NCBI GenBank assembly: GCA_937872165.1
Contig: CALMOR010000193.1
Coordinates: 595-44,357, forward strand
Length of the DNA: 43,763 nt
Direction: 5' to 3'
DNA from: an uncultured Burkholderiales bacterium
GTDB taxonomy: Bacteria > Pseudomonadota > Gammaproteobacteria > Burkholderiales > Burkholderiaceae_D
Made by a program: the position numbers and the translations under genes. Below are positions 10,644-19,596 of this stretch, one piece after another (position 1 is the stretch's first letter; each line of letters starts with the position of its first letter). A model generated the notes under the pieces. The model was given only the letters and a program-made list of their open reading frames with translations, ran no database searches and had not been told where the DNA came from.

Positions 10644-11137
10644 CCATTTCAAAAACAGTGGCGGAAGCAGTGAAAGATCTAGCTTTCCAAGAATCGCATC
10701 TCGTGCCGGTGATGTTTTATCCGGACACATGGAAGCACGTGGCGGCGCCGCCGCGAAAGTGGGAAAGAGAAGCATTTCCACCAAAGCCGCGCAAGCGAAT
10801 ACCCAAGAAACCTGGGGTCTACATCTTTGTGCTAATGCGCGAGATATTCGGATTTCCACACGGCAACGCCATATTTTATATCGGGAAAGCAACAAGCCTC
10901 TACGAACGCATCGGCGCCTACTTGGCTGACGTTGACCGACACTTGCTGCAAACCAAAAGGCCTCTTGCATGGCGTATGCTAAATCAATGGGACGGCCACC
11001 TGCTATATTTCTATACAACAACTCAAGACACGAAATCGGCAGAATCACTTGAAACTGAACTAATAGAAGCGTTCCGGCCGCCCTTCAATAAAAGGTTTGA
11101 AGCAACGACAAGTCAGTTTGTGAGAGCTTTTCTATGA
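10640..11137 (+). CDS. GIY-YIG domain protein
   Basis: 165 aa; PGVYIFVLM...FYIGKATSLYERIGAYL and downstream SLETELIEAFRPPFNKRF fit the GIY-YIG fold; ATGA overlap with sspH stop; low-GC block. Confidence 0.75.
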   Translation: MTISKTVAEAVKDLAFQESHLVPVMFYPDTWKHVAAPPRKWEREAFPPKPRKRIPKKPGVYIFVLMREIFGFPHGNAIFYIGKATSLYERIGAYLADVDRHLLQTKRPLAWRMLNQWDGHLLYFYTTTQDTKSAESLETELIEAFRPPFNKRFEATTSQFVRAFL

Positions 11138-12339
11138 CAACGAGCAGATTGCTTCCTTCGTTACGAGGAATCGTGGGCGATTGGAGCTATTACGTCACAA
11201 CATTGACGTTTCGCGACGTGACTGCGTTAATTAAGTCAACAGACGAGATTCACGAACGAATCCGGCTAGCAGACTGGATTCAGAGAGTTGCGATTGACGC
11301 GCACGCAAAAGACATTGCAGCCTATATTACAGAAACTCCGCAACGTTTTCTCGGGTCGCTTGTAGTCGGCGTCTACGGAGGTGCGCCAAACTGGACCTCA
11401 TTGAACGTGCGCGTTCCGGAGGACGAGGGAATTACGCCTGAACAAGTTGAGAATTTAGAGGGACGGATTGGTCTGCTTCATTTTTCCGGAGAGGAAAAAC
11501 TCTTTGCGATTGATGGACAACTTCGGGTAGCCGGGATCAAGCAGGCCGTCAAGCAAGCCGACGGCAGCGATTGCCCGCTGCTTGACGAGACTGTTAGCGC
11601 GATATTTGTAGCGCATGACCCCAAAACCGAAGAAGGAAAGCGCAGGACAAGAAGACTATTTACGACGGTAAATAAAAAAGCAAAGATCGTATCTAAGGCA
11701 GCTCGGATCGCACTCGACGAAGATGACGGATACGCCATTGTGACGCGTCGAATGATCGACGAGCATTGGCTTTTCTCGGATGACAAAAAATACGTTTTAT
11801 ACAGCACGGGTGGATCGCTTCCAGCGCTTGACACAACATCTATCACAAGCGTAGTAGGCCTATATGAGATTATTAAAGATATCACCTTGGTCGACATCGC
11901 CTTTGGCAAGAAGAGGCCAATGGATGCTGATATAGCTGATGCGCTCGCTCAAGCAAAGTCCTACTTTGACACTCTGCTTGAGTCTATTCCAGAATATTCG
12001 TCAACCTTTCTGAAGGAAAAACATAAGCCAGGGTATTACAGGAGCCCCACAAGAAATCACTTGCTTTTCAGGCCAATTGGTCAGCGAACATTTGCGCGCG
12101 CCACGCGTTTGCTCGTAAGCCGAGGGAAGTCAACTTCTGCGGCAGTCGAAGCGCTAAGTAAAGCTCCGCTCTACCTACAAAATGATGTCTGGCATCACAT
12201 TATGTGGGACCCAGTTTCATCGACGATGATCACGAACAAGATCGTAATTGCAGAGGCGCAGCTCCTCCGACTTGCAGGCCAACCGGTTCGCAATAAGTCA
12301 AGTGCGGCAAAGCTAGATCATCTGTTGAAATCCGTCTAG
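11134..12339 (+). CDS. DndB-like / DGQHR-domain protein
   Basis: 401 aa; motif LFAIDGQLRVAGIKQAV (DGQ-R) and overall DndB-like pattern; ATGA overlap with the GIY-YIG gene. Confidence 0.7.
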   Translation: MTTSRLLPSLRGIVGDWSYYVTTLTFRDVTALIKSTDEIHERIRLADWIQRVAIDAHAKDIAAYITETPQRFLGSLVVGVYGGAPNWTSLNVRVPEDEGITPEQVENLEGRIGLLHFSGEEKLFAIDGQLRVAGIKQAVKQADGSDCPLLDETVSAIFVAHDPKTEEGKRRTRRLFTTVNKKAKIVSKAARIALDEDDGYAIVTRRMIDEHWLFSDDKKYVLYSTGGSLPALDTTSITSVVGLYEIIKDITLVDIAFGKKRPMDADIADALAQAKSYFDTLLESIPEYSSTFLKEKHKPGYYRSPTRNHLLFRPIGQRTFARATRLLVSRGKSTSAAVEALSKAPLYLQNDVWHHIMWDPVSSTMITNKIVIAEAQLLRLAGQPVRNKSSAAKLDHLLKSV

Positions 12340-12356
12340 GAGGTCTAGCTATTTGC

Positions 12357-13196
12357 CTACTTATGGCAAACAAGGCAGGCGCCGCCGCCCTCGTCCTCGC
12401 CATAGATCTCGTCGATATCCTCAACGCGATCGACTGGTCTAAGCGGGTTCACCGGGCGCGCGCCCAAGTCGCGTTGCCGTCTCCGCTCATGGTCCGAGAC
12501 GATTTGGATCACACGAGCCGGTTTTTCGAGATCGGTGAGCGGCTCGCCATGCGACCAGGTGAACGGCGAGCCATGGTCCAGGGCGTTCTTTTCGAGTTGC
12601 TTGGCCTCTTCAAACGCTTCCGGATGTCGATCTCGAAGCCTCACCCACTCGATCTTCTGCTGGAAGAAACAGAACGTGCACCCGCTTCGCGAGCGCCAAT
12701 CGTAGTATTTCGGCAGTCCGACGCCCGACGACTCGAGGATGTCCATGACGCCGCGCTTGTCGATGCCCGACTCCCGGAATGGAAGGCGAACGGACAGGTT
12801 CTCGCTCTTCGAGACGTAGCCCTCGCGAAACTCCTCGTCCGAACGGATCGCGACGTAGCTGGTCACCTTCTCGCCAGAAGTGAGCATGGGGCGAATCCAC
12901 TGCTCGAAGGGTTTCAGCTTCAATTGCTTCGTGCACCAGCGCGTCTGCGCCGATGGCAGAAAGTGTCCGTATTCCCGAAGCCAAAAATCGAAATCGCGGC
13001 GCGGGTTGAGCCGCAGGATGGGCTTGCCTAGGAACCCTTCTAGCCGGCCCAGGAACTCATATACCTCGGGCAGCTCTTTGCCGGTGTCGGTGAAGAAATA
13101 CTCGACGTCGAGCTCTGGATGCGCCTGCCGGACGAAGACGGCCAAGGCCGCGCTGTCCTTGCCCCCTGAGATCCCCAGGACGTGCCGATCAGCCAT
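12357..13196 (-). CDS. sspD: DndC/SspD-like PAPS-reductase-family ATP pyrophosphatase
   Basis: Start reset to ATG 13196 (MADRHVLGISGGKDSAALAVFVRQ; SGGKDS PP-loop). Cys motifs CTFCFFQQK and ACLVCHK. Overlaps the sspC stop. Confidence 0.82.
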   Translation of the reverse strand: MADRHVLGISGGKDSAALAVFVRQAHPELDVEYFFTDTGKELPEVYEFLGRLEGFLGKPILRLNPRRDFDFWLREYGHFLPSAQTRWCTKQLKLKPFEQWIRPMLTSGEKVTSYVAIRSDEEFREGYVSKSENLSVRLPFRESGIDKRGVMDILESSGVGLPKYYDWRSRSGCTFCFFQQKIEWVRLRDRHPEAFEEAKQLEKNALDHGSPFTWSHGEPLTDLEKPARVIQIVSDHERRRQRDLGARPVNPLRPVDRVEDIDEIYGEDEGGGACLVCHK

Positions 13197-16100
13197 GCGA
13201 AGCCTCCGTCTGTTCGCGTTCGTCGACGGCGAGGCGCATGCCCGCGCGAGCCAAAATCGCGAGCAGCACGTCGGTGCCAAAGCCCTCGGCTTTGAGGCGC
13301 CCGGCAAGGTCGTCGCCCATTGTGTCCACCGCCGCGCGGTGCCGGTCCGTGATCGAGAATTGGCGTGACACCACGCGCGTCTCGGAGCCCGAGCCGATCA
13401 CCACGGCAAACGCCTCGCTTGTCGGCGTCCGGCCCGTGACCGAGACGAACGCCTCGGCCTGCCGAAAACGCAGAGCAGCTTTGGAAATGTCGAGTAGCGC
13501 GGCATCGATGTCGCGGTCGTTCCAGTCGCGAGGCGGCTTGTTGGCCGCCAAGCTAAGGATGCCCTCAACGCTCTCCCTGCTTCCATCATGCGAGGCCAGC
13601 CTGGTGGCGAACGCGTCCTGCCGCAGGTCGCCCGTCACGCCCGCGACCGCCTCGGCCCTAGCCCTCAATCGGTCGAGCCGGTCGGCCGGAGCATCGAGGG
13701 CATCGAGCATGGCAGCCTCGATTCTATCCAGCAAAGCGCCGTAAGCGCCCGCGAGCTCCTTGATCGGAGCCCGCAGGGCCTCGACGTATGAGGAGCCGGA
13801 AGCGCTCTCCAACAGCGCGGCCAAATCGACGAACAGGACTTTGTGCGGATCGCTAGCTTTGAGCAGCGTGTCGCGGACGGCCCTGGCCGATGCGCTAAGG
13901 CTCCGAGTGCGCTGGCTCCAAGCCGGCAAGCCAAAGACCAACGCGACAAGGCCGCGAGCGGCCTCAAGCGGATCGCGAGCCTCGGACGACGCTCCGACCT
14001 CTCCAAGAATCTTCGAGATGCCCGCGAGGATGCTCGTCTTGGCGTCGTCGATGTGTATCCAGCGCATCGAGAAGCGCCGCTCGTCTTGGAGATACTCGTC
14101 GATGTCGGCGTCCGTCACCCTCGGTATGAAGATGCCCTCTTTGTAGACGGCAACGTTCGCTTTGTGCGCGAGCAGAAACGCCGCGAGAATGACCGGCGCG
14201 ATACCGTCGCGGACTCCGAATGGAGGGGCCGCCCAAAGCGCGTGGATATCCGCGAGCCCCACTCGCCTTCCCGAGTCGGTGAACATGGCTCGCGTGGCCT
14301 CCCACAGTTTTGCGAACGACAAGGCCTCGGACTCGTCAGGAGCGGCGAAGCCCCACCGCCCCTCTGCGCCAGCCCGATGCAGGCCGGTCGCTTTGAGCAG
14401 CGTCTCGTATAGCCCGCGCTCCGCGGGGAACCCCTCGATTCCGAGATGCGCCTCGCCCTCGTTGGCGACCATCCTATGCAGCAGATCGCGCCGAGCCTTC
14501 ACGCTATTGCTCGACGGGCGATCCCTGTTGACAAGCTCGCTCCATACCTCGGGAGCCGATCCGTAGGTTTGATCGGCCAAGGTCGACGCCAGCGGCGCGA
14601 GCCTCGCGCCCGACTCGACTTCGTCACCGCCCCCAACGAACCACTGCGCGTTGGCCACTCCCAACCTCAGCTGCTCTTCCAAATTAGCCCGGACCGAAGA
14701 CAGGCGGGCTTGGACTTCGCGCCTTGCGACGGCATCGCCGCCAAGCTCATGGCGCGACTGCACATGCTGCAAGGCCAGCAGATCCGCGCCAAGGGATTCG
14801 ATCTTGGCGTGGTTGCGAGGCACGGCCACCGCGACCGGCCAAGGCTGCGCGCGAGCGGACTGTTGGCACATGCGCCGAGCCGCATTGTCGCCCACGCCTC
14901 TGGCGGGCAACGCCATTAGAAAGAGGCCGAATTCTCCCTTTCGCGGCTTGAAAGCCGAGGCCAGCCGATGCGCGTCTTCGAGGCGGCAAAGAGCCATCTC
15001 CATCCATCGCATGGTCCCCGTCTCGTGATAGTGGCGCTTCGCGACCACGGGGTGCAGATTCGCCAGATTCGAAAGGAGGTCGAAGTCGACGCCGGGAAGC
15101 GTCGCGAGAGATTGCCCGACCGCGAGTTCGATGTTGAAGTCGCTACCCTCGAAGACTGACCAAGCTCCGATGTGCTTTTTGAAAAGCGCCACGCGCCACG
15201 CTGAGAGCTGTTCGAGCGCTCGCTTGATTTTTTCTCGCGACTCGCCAAAGAAAACGGCGCCGAGCACATCTGAATCGGCCGCCAAGCCCGACCCGTTGCG
15301 GAACAAATCGATGACCGCGATGCTCTTGATCAGCGCGACGTGCAGCGGGTCCGCCGTCCTCGCCTCAGTCCGCTCGACGGCCTCCGCCGCCTGCGCCCAC
15401 CGATGGCCATCGGGGGACGCGAGGATCGCCGGCTCCAAGTTCGAGCGAAGGTAGCCCCAGTAGTCGTGCGGGCGATACCAACTCGCGTCGGAGAGCCCCG
15501 TCTCATCGAGAAAGGCGCGAAACCCATGCGGCTCGACGGACGCGAGGAAGCCAAAGACGCTGCGCTCGTTTTGCCCGAACTGCCGCTTCGAGATGGGGCC
15601 GAGCAGCGCGGCCATGGCCGGGTGAAACGGCCAGCAGGCCGCTAAGCTTCTCGCGAAAGATTCGCCGACGGCGGGTCGTCGAGTTCTGATGGATGACGCG
15701 ATGAGATTAGCCGCCTGCGCAGCGATGCGAGGCATCCGATCGGCCTCGATGGCCCGTCCGAGCAGCTCGACGACCTCGTCGCTCGCCGCGACCAGTGGAA
15801 TGTCCGAGTAGCGGCCCTGCACCTTTGCCCAGTCGTCCCGCGTGTCGATTCCGAGCCGAGCGGCGTATTGGCTAAACGATTGGTGGAGGACGCCGACGAC
15901 GATGATCTTCGCCGGACTTCGCGCGGCGGCCTCGGCGAGCTCTTGGAAGAAGTAGACATCCTCGCCAAGGCCAAGAGCGGAGGCTTCGAGGAACTTTCCC
16001 ATCTCGTCGATGGCGATGAGTATTCCATCGTGGCTTCCGGCGGCGGCAGCGCGAAGCAGCTCCGAAACAAGCGCCGCGGCCGAGACCTTGCGCGAGCTAT

Positions 16101-16530
16101 CGCGCAGGCGACCGAAAAGTCGAAGGCTGTCCGCCAATTCGTTGACCACGCTGCCTCGTTTGCCAACGATGGGCAGGACCATCCACCCGCGCCGCACGGG
16201 AAAAGCTTCGTCGAAGGCTGGCAGATCGTCGAGGCGCAGCAGGGACCGAGCTTTCGAGCGCAGGGCTTCATCGGGAGCCAAGGCGCTGGCAAGCGCGACG
16301 ACTAGCGACGATTTGCCGCCGCCAAACGGCCCCGTCCAAGTGAAAGCTCGCTGGTTGTTGTCGATCAGCTGCTTCGACATGCCGTCGAGGACCGCTCGAG
16401 CGGTTGCGTGGCAAATGTAGCCGGCGAGAGCCTCCGGGCGCCCAAGGTCGGCGTCGATGCGGATCGAACGCTGATAGTGCCGAGAGACGCTTACGACGTC
16501 TGACAGCTTCGCGTCGATGGCCTTAGCCAT
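13189..16530 (-). CDS. sspC: SspC-like large ATPase
   Basis: 1113 aa; Walker A GPFGGGKSS; between DUF4007 and PAPS-reductase genes with short overlaps on both sides. Confidence 0.75.
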   Translation of the reverse strand: MAKAIDAKLSDVVSVSRHYQRSIRIDADLGRPEALAGYICHATARAVLDGMSKQLIDNNQRAFTWTGPFGGGKSSLVVALASALAPDEALRSKARSLLRLDDLPAFDEAFPVRRGWMVLPIVGKRGSVVNELADSLRLFGRLRDSSRKVSAAALVSELLRAAAAGSHDGILIAIDEMGKFLEASALGLGEDVYFFQELAEAAARSPAKIIVVGVLHQSFSQYAARLGIDTRDDWAKVQGRYSDIPLVAASDEVVELLGRAIEADRMPRIAAQAANLIASSIRTRRPAVGESFARSLAACWPFHPAMAALLGPISKRQFGQNERSVFGFLASVEPHGFRAFLDETGLSDASWYRPHDYWGYLRSNLEPAILASPDGHRWAQAAEAVERTEARTADPLHVALIKSIAVIDLFRNGSGLAADSDVLGAVFFGESREKIKRALEQLSAWRVALFKKHIGAWSVFEGSDFNIELAVGQSLATLPGVDFDLLSNLANLHPVVAKRHYHETGTMRWMEMALCRLEDAHRLASAFKPRKGEFGLFLMALPARGVGDNAARRMCQQSARAQPWPVAVAVPRNHAKIESLGADLLALQHVQSRHELGGDAVARREVQARLSSVRANLEEQLRLGVANAQWFVGGGDEVESGARLAPLASTLADQTYGSAPEVWSELVNRDRPSSNSVKARRDLLHRMVANEGEAHLGIEGFPAERGLYETLLKATGLHRAGAEGRWGFAAPDESEALSFAKLWEATRAMFTDSGRRVGLADIHALWAAPPFGVRDGIAPVILAAFLLAHKANVAVYKEGIFIPRVTDADIDEYLQDERRFSMRWIHIDDAKTSILAGISKILGEVGASSEARDPLEAARGLVALVFGLPAWSQRTRSLSASARAVRDTLLKASDPHKVLFVDLAALLESASGSSYVEALRAPIKELAGAYGALLDRIEAAMLDALDAPADRLDRLRARAEAVAGVTGDLRQDAFATRLASHDGSRESVEGILSLAANKPPRDWNDRDIDAALLDISKAALRFRQAEAFVSVTGRTPTSEAFAVVIGSGSETRVVSRQFSITDRHRAAVDTMGDDLAGRLKAEGFGTDVLLAILARAGMRLAVDEREQTEASHG

Positions 16531-17446
16531 AAGCCCTCTCGATCATCCTCGCGCCGAGCTTGCGCGCGTCGATCTGCTGTCGATGCACTTGCCGAAGTCC
16601 GGCGGTGTCCGTCCAAGACAGCGCTCCGCTCGTCAGGCTTTCCAAGGCGAGCAGCCGCTCCGCTATCGACTCCTCGTCAAGCTTGAAGACGCGTCCCGGA
16701 GATCCTTCGGCATAGGCTAAATTTTCGAACGCGAGCGAGCTGAGGCCGGCCGCTGATCGGTCCCAATAATCGAGGAGCGCGTATGCGAACAGTCCATCAT
16801 GCAGCGTGGGCTTCGGTCCGCGCCGAAAAGCAAATTGTCCCTTGTGCTCCTCGTAGAGCAGGCCAAGCTCGCCGAGCAAGGGCTCGGCGTAATCCTCCGG
16901 CGAGCCTCCGGCCGCGCGCGGCGCGTAGCTGCGAAGGCAGGTCTCCAAATCGCGCGACAGGGTGGAGGCGGACAGCTTGCGCTTCGCGTCGAGCGAGCTT
17001 GCGAAGGCGGCTAGCGCAGGTTCCAACTCATCTCGGGAGAACGTGGACGCCGTCACATGGTTGAACAGCCAATACCACGTGGTCGCCCGATTGCCCTTGC
17101 CGGCAAGCTGCCAGTGCGCGTGCCAAGCGGTAGAAGGGTTCTCTGAATACGGATCGAGACCGCCGTCGCGCAGAACTTTTTGCGCGGTGTCGGTGACCGC
17201 GTAAGCGTCTTCCGACTCTTCGCGCAGCACATCGCATGCGAGCGCCCAATGGCGTATCGACGCCACCATATTCTTGCCCACGCCGAACTTCGCGATGGCA
17301 TCTTCACTGGAAAACGTAGCCTTCGACACCTTGCCAGCGTCCGAGCTATCGAACGCCTTCTTCAACCACATCTGCCGAAGCGGAAATGTCTCGTGCCCGG
17401 AAAAATGAGCCGGGAGTCCGGTCGGAGGCGCCGCGGTCGAAGTCAT
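16523..17446 (-). CDS. sspB: DUF4007 protein, SspB-like
   Basis: 307 aa; typical DUF4007 start PAHFSGHETFPLRQMWLKKAFD and FGVGKNMVASIRHW; first gene of the minus-strand operon. Confidence 0.82.
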   Translation of the reverse strand: MTSTAAPPTGLPAHFSGHETFPLRQMWLKKAFDSSDAGKVSKATFSSEDAIAKFGVGKNMVASIRHWALACDVLREESEDAYAVTDTAQKVLRDGGLDPYSENPSTAWHAHWQLAGKGNRATTWYWLFNHVTASTFSRDELEPALAAFASSLDAKRKLSASTLSRDLETCLRSYAPRAAGGSPEDYAEPLLGELGLLYEEHKGQFAFRRGPKPTLHDGLFAYALLDYWDRSAAGLSSLAFENLAYAEGSPGRVFKLDEESIAERLLALESLTSGALSWTDTAGLRQVHRQQIDARKLGARMIERAYG

Positions 17447-17465
17447 AAATGGGTTGGCTTGCGTT

Positions 17466-17490
17466 CGAACTGGTGACTTTCACCAGTTCG
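17466..17490. promoter_or_regulatory. Perfect inverted repeat, candidate operator of the sspBCD-like operon
   Basis: CGAACTGGTGA-CTT-TCACCAGTTCG: 11-bp perfect arms, 3-nt spacer, ending ~20 bp upstream of the sspB ATG (17446). Confidence 0.5.
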
Positions 17491-18049
17491 GCCGCAAGGT
17501 TACTCGATTGCGAGCCGGCGAGCATCATTCTGTCGCGCGCCGCATTGATGTGTTGTGCAAACGTCTGCACACCGAGTTGAGAGCCGCGTCCGACGTGCAT
17601 ACGCCTGCAATTTCCATGAGCGCAGACTCGCCGCGGCGAATTGAACGCTAGTGCGGACCGCAGCCAGCGATCCCGCAGGTCGCGAATATGGTGAACGGTT
17701 GTTCACCTATAAGTCAATTTTCCTCGGAACGAGACGCGTGGAGCGGCGACAGCGCGCCAGTCCCGCTCGCCACCGGCCCCGTGGACGTGGCGAACAGAAG
17801 CTCGATGTGCTCAATGACGGCGCGCTCTCCGTTAGGCTGAGCGGCGTCGAACTATCGTTGACGGCCTGCGTGGCAGCGCCGGGCCGCCGTGCCTGAAGCG
17901 CCGGCGCGCGTCTCTTTTAACCATTGTTGCCCGACACGAAGCACATCTGCGGGTGCCGCGATCGGCACGGATGGCGGCTCGAAGCCCTAACAAGGTACCG
18001 GCCGCGTGCAAGGGCAGCCTCCTTGCGGCTAACGTGTCTCAGTCGCCCG

Positions 18050-18711
18050 CTAGTCGAGGATGCGGCTTTCCCGCTTCGTCGCCGCATGGACTTGGTTGCC
18101 CTCTCCGGTCCTGCCAAGCCATACGATCAGCACAACAAAGGCCACCGACAGGATCGCGAAGATCGCGTATTTATTCGAGATGGTCGTATCCGGCGACAGG
18201 CTTCTTAGCCAACCGATCGGCCATGCCGCGTGGAGCGCGAGCAACACCCATACCGCCAGGATGAACACGTTGACGAGCTGATTGATCCGGGAGACCGACA
18301 TCTTGGCCGGCCCCGTCAAAACTCTCTTGATGAGATTCTCGCCTTGGGGACGCAGCACCGTCTTGTAGAGGGGCCGGTCACTTTGTCCTCCAACATATCG
18401 ACGTGCGCCTCCCAGTTCGCCTGCCATTGCTTGCTGCCCTTGTCCACCATGAACCAAGCGAATGTGAGCACGCATCCGATGCACGCGAGGATGAACGCTA
18501 GGAAGTCGCGCTCAACGATGGCCGTGCCGGAAGAGAGGATGGCGAAATAGCCTGCGAAGGTTGCGGTGATCAGGCCCCAAAAATACGTCGCTCTCTTCCA
18601 ATAAAGCTCGATTTCAAATTGTCGGTTGTCGCGAGCGTGGTCCAAGGCCGCGACATACTTGGGCACGTCGTTTTGACCCGTCGCGGAAAAATCCTGTTCG
18701 GGCTCCGCCAT
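18050..18711 (-). pseudogene. RipA-family-like membrane protein, interrupted by a 1-nt frameshift
   Basis: From Met 18711: MAEPEQDFSATGQNDVPKYVAALDHARDNRQFEIELYWKRATYFWGLITATFAGYF...DKVTGP, then continues in another frame as LYKTVLRPQGENLIKRVL...FAILSVAFVVLIVWLGRTGEGNQ; frame change at G-run 18370-18373. Confidence 0.5.
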
Positions 18712-19518
18712 GCCCGCCTTGTAGGCCTCGGCCTCGAAGATCGCCTTGATATCGCTGTCGGTGAAGGGCTTGTAAGACTCGGCCTTCGCCAGCCGCTCGG
18801 ACTTGGTCTGCATGAACAGGCCCGAGACGGGGCTAACCGGCGAGGCGTTGTAGAGGCCGTGGGCCAGCGCGTATTTGAAAAGGTCCGAAATCGACAGCAG
18901 CTTGTTGTCGATCGTCTTGGCCTTCTGCCCCGCCGCCAGGCACGCCGACTTGTAGCCGACCATGACGGCCTTGGTGATCGAGTCGATCTCCACGTCCTTC
19001 GCGATGCGACGCTGGAAATCCTTGTAGTGCAGCTCCTTCATGTAGACGGTGCGCGCGCCGTTCTTCTGCCTGCGCTCGGCGAGCCACTTCTCCGCGACCG
19101 ACGAGAGCATCTCGGATTTGAGCGTGGCCGAAGGCGGCGCCTCGGCTGCCGCGCGCCGCGGCGGGTCCTTCGGCAGGCCCCATGGGCCGATCTTCTCGAT
19201 CGCCTCCAATAGCCGACGATGGTCTGCTTCTCCGTCGGCTTTTAGGATGCCGCGCGAGAGGTCGATCTCATAGCGCCTGATCGCGCCGAGGTCGAGGTTC
19301 AAGTCTTCGAGCTTAGGGTTCTTCGAGCCCATCGGCCACGCGCCTCGCGATGCGCGGGCTGATGCCACCGCGTCGTTGATCTTGGCGGCAATCATATGAG
19401 CCGCGAGCGGATCCTTGGTGCCCAAGCTGACGCGTTGGTCGCGCTCGCCTGAGCGAAGCCGATAGCACCAAACGCCGCAGCGATTGCGGTATAGCCGAGC
19501 TACTTTGAGGTAGGGCAT
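18712..19518 (-). pseudogene. Tyrosine recombinase/integrase, N-terminal and core-binding part only; catalytic domain missing
   Basis: Starts at ATG 19518 (MPYLKVARLYRNRCGVWCYRLRSGERDQRVSLGTKD) next to the tRNA; reaches KPFTDSDIKAIFEAEAYKAG and then runs in frame into the RipA-like start; no R..HxxR..Y catalytic region follows. Confidence 0.7.
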
Positions 19519-19552
19519 GGGTGGCGCACCAGGTGGCGCACCGCCGGAAATG

Positions 19553-19588
19553 AAAAACGCCGCAAATCGTTGAACTTGCGGCGTTTTT
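19553..19588. terminator. Bidirectional intrinsic terminator
   Basis: AAAAACGCCGCAA - 10 nt - TTGCGGCGTTTTT, perfect 13-bp stem with T/A-rich ends. Confidence 0.75.
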
Positions 19589-19596
19589 ACGAAGGG

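Noticed and set aside
17554-17571. TGTGCA-N6-TGCACA inverted repeat upstream of sspB
   Set aside because: Only 6-bp arms; weak compared with the 17466-17490 palindrome and may be chance.
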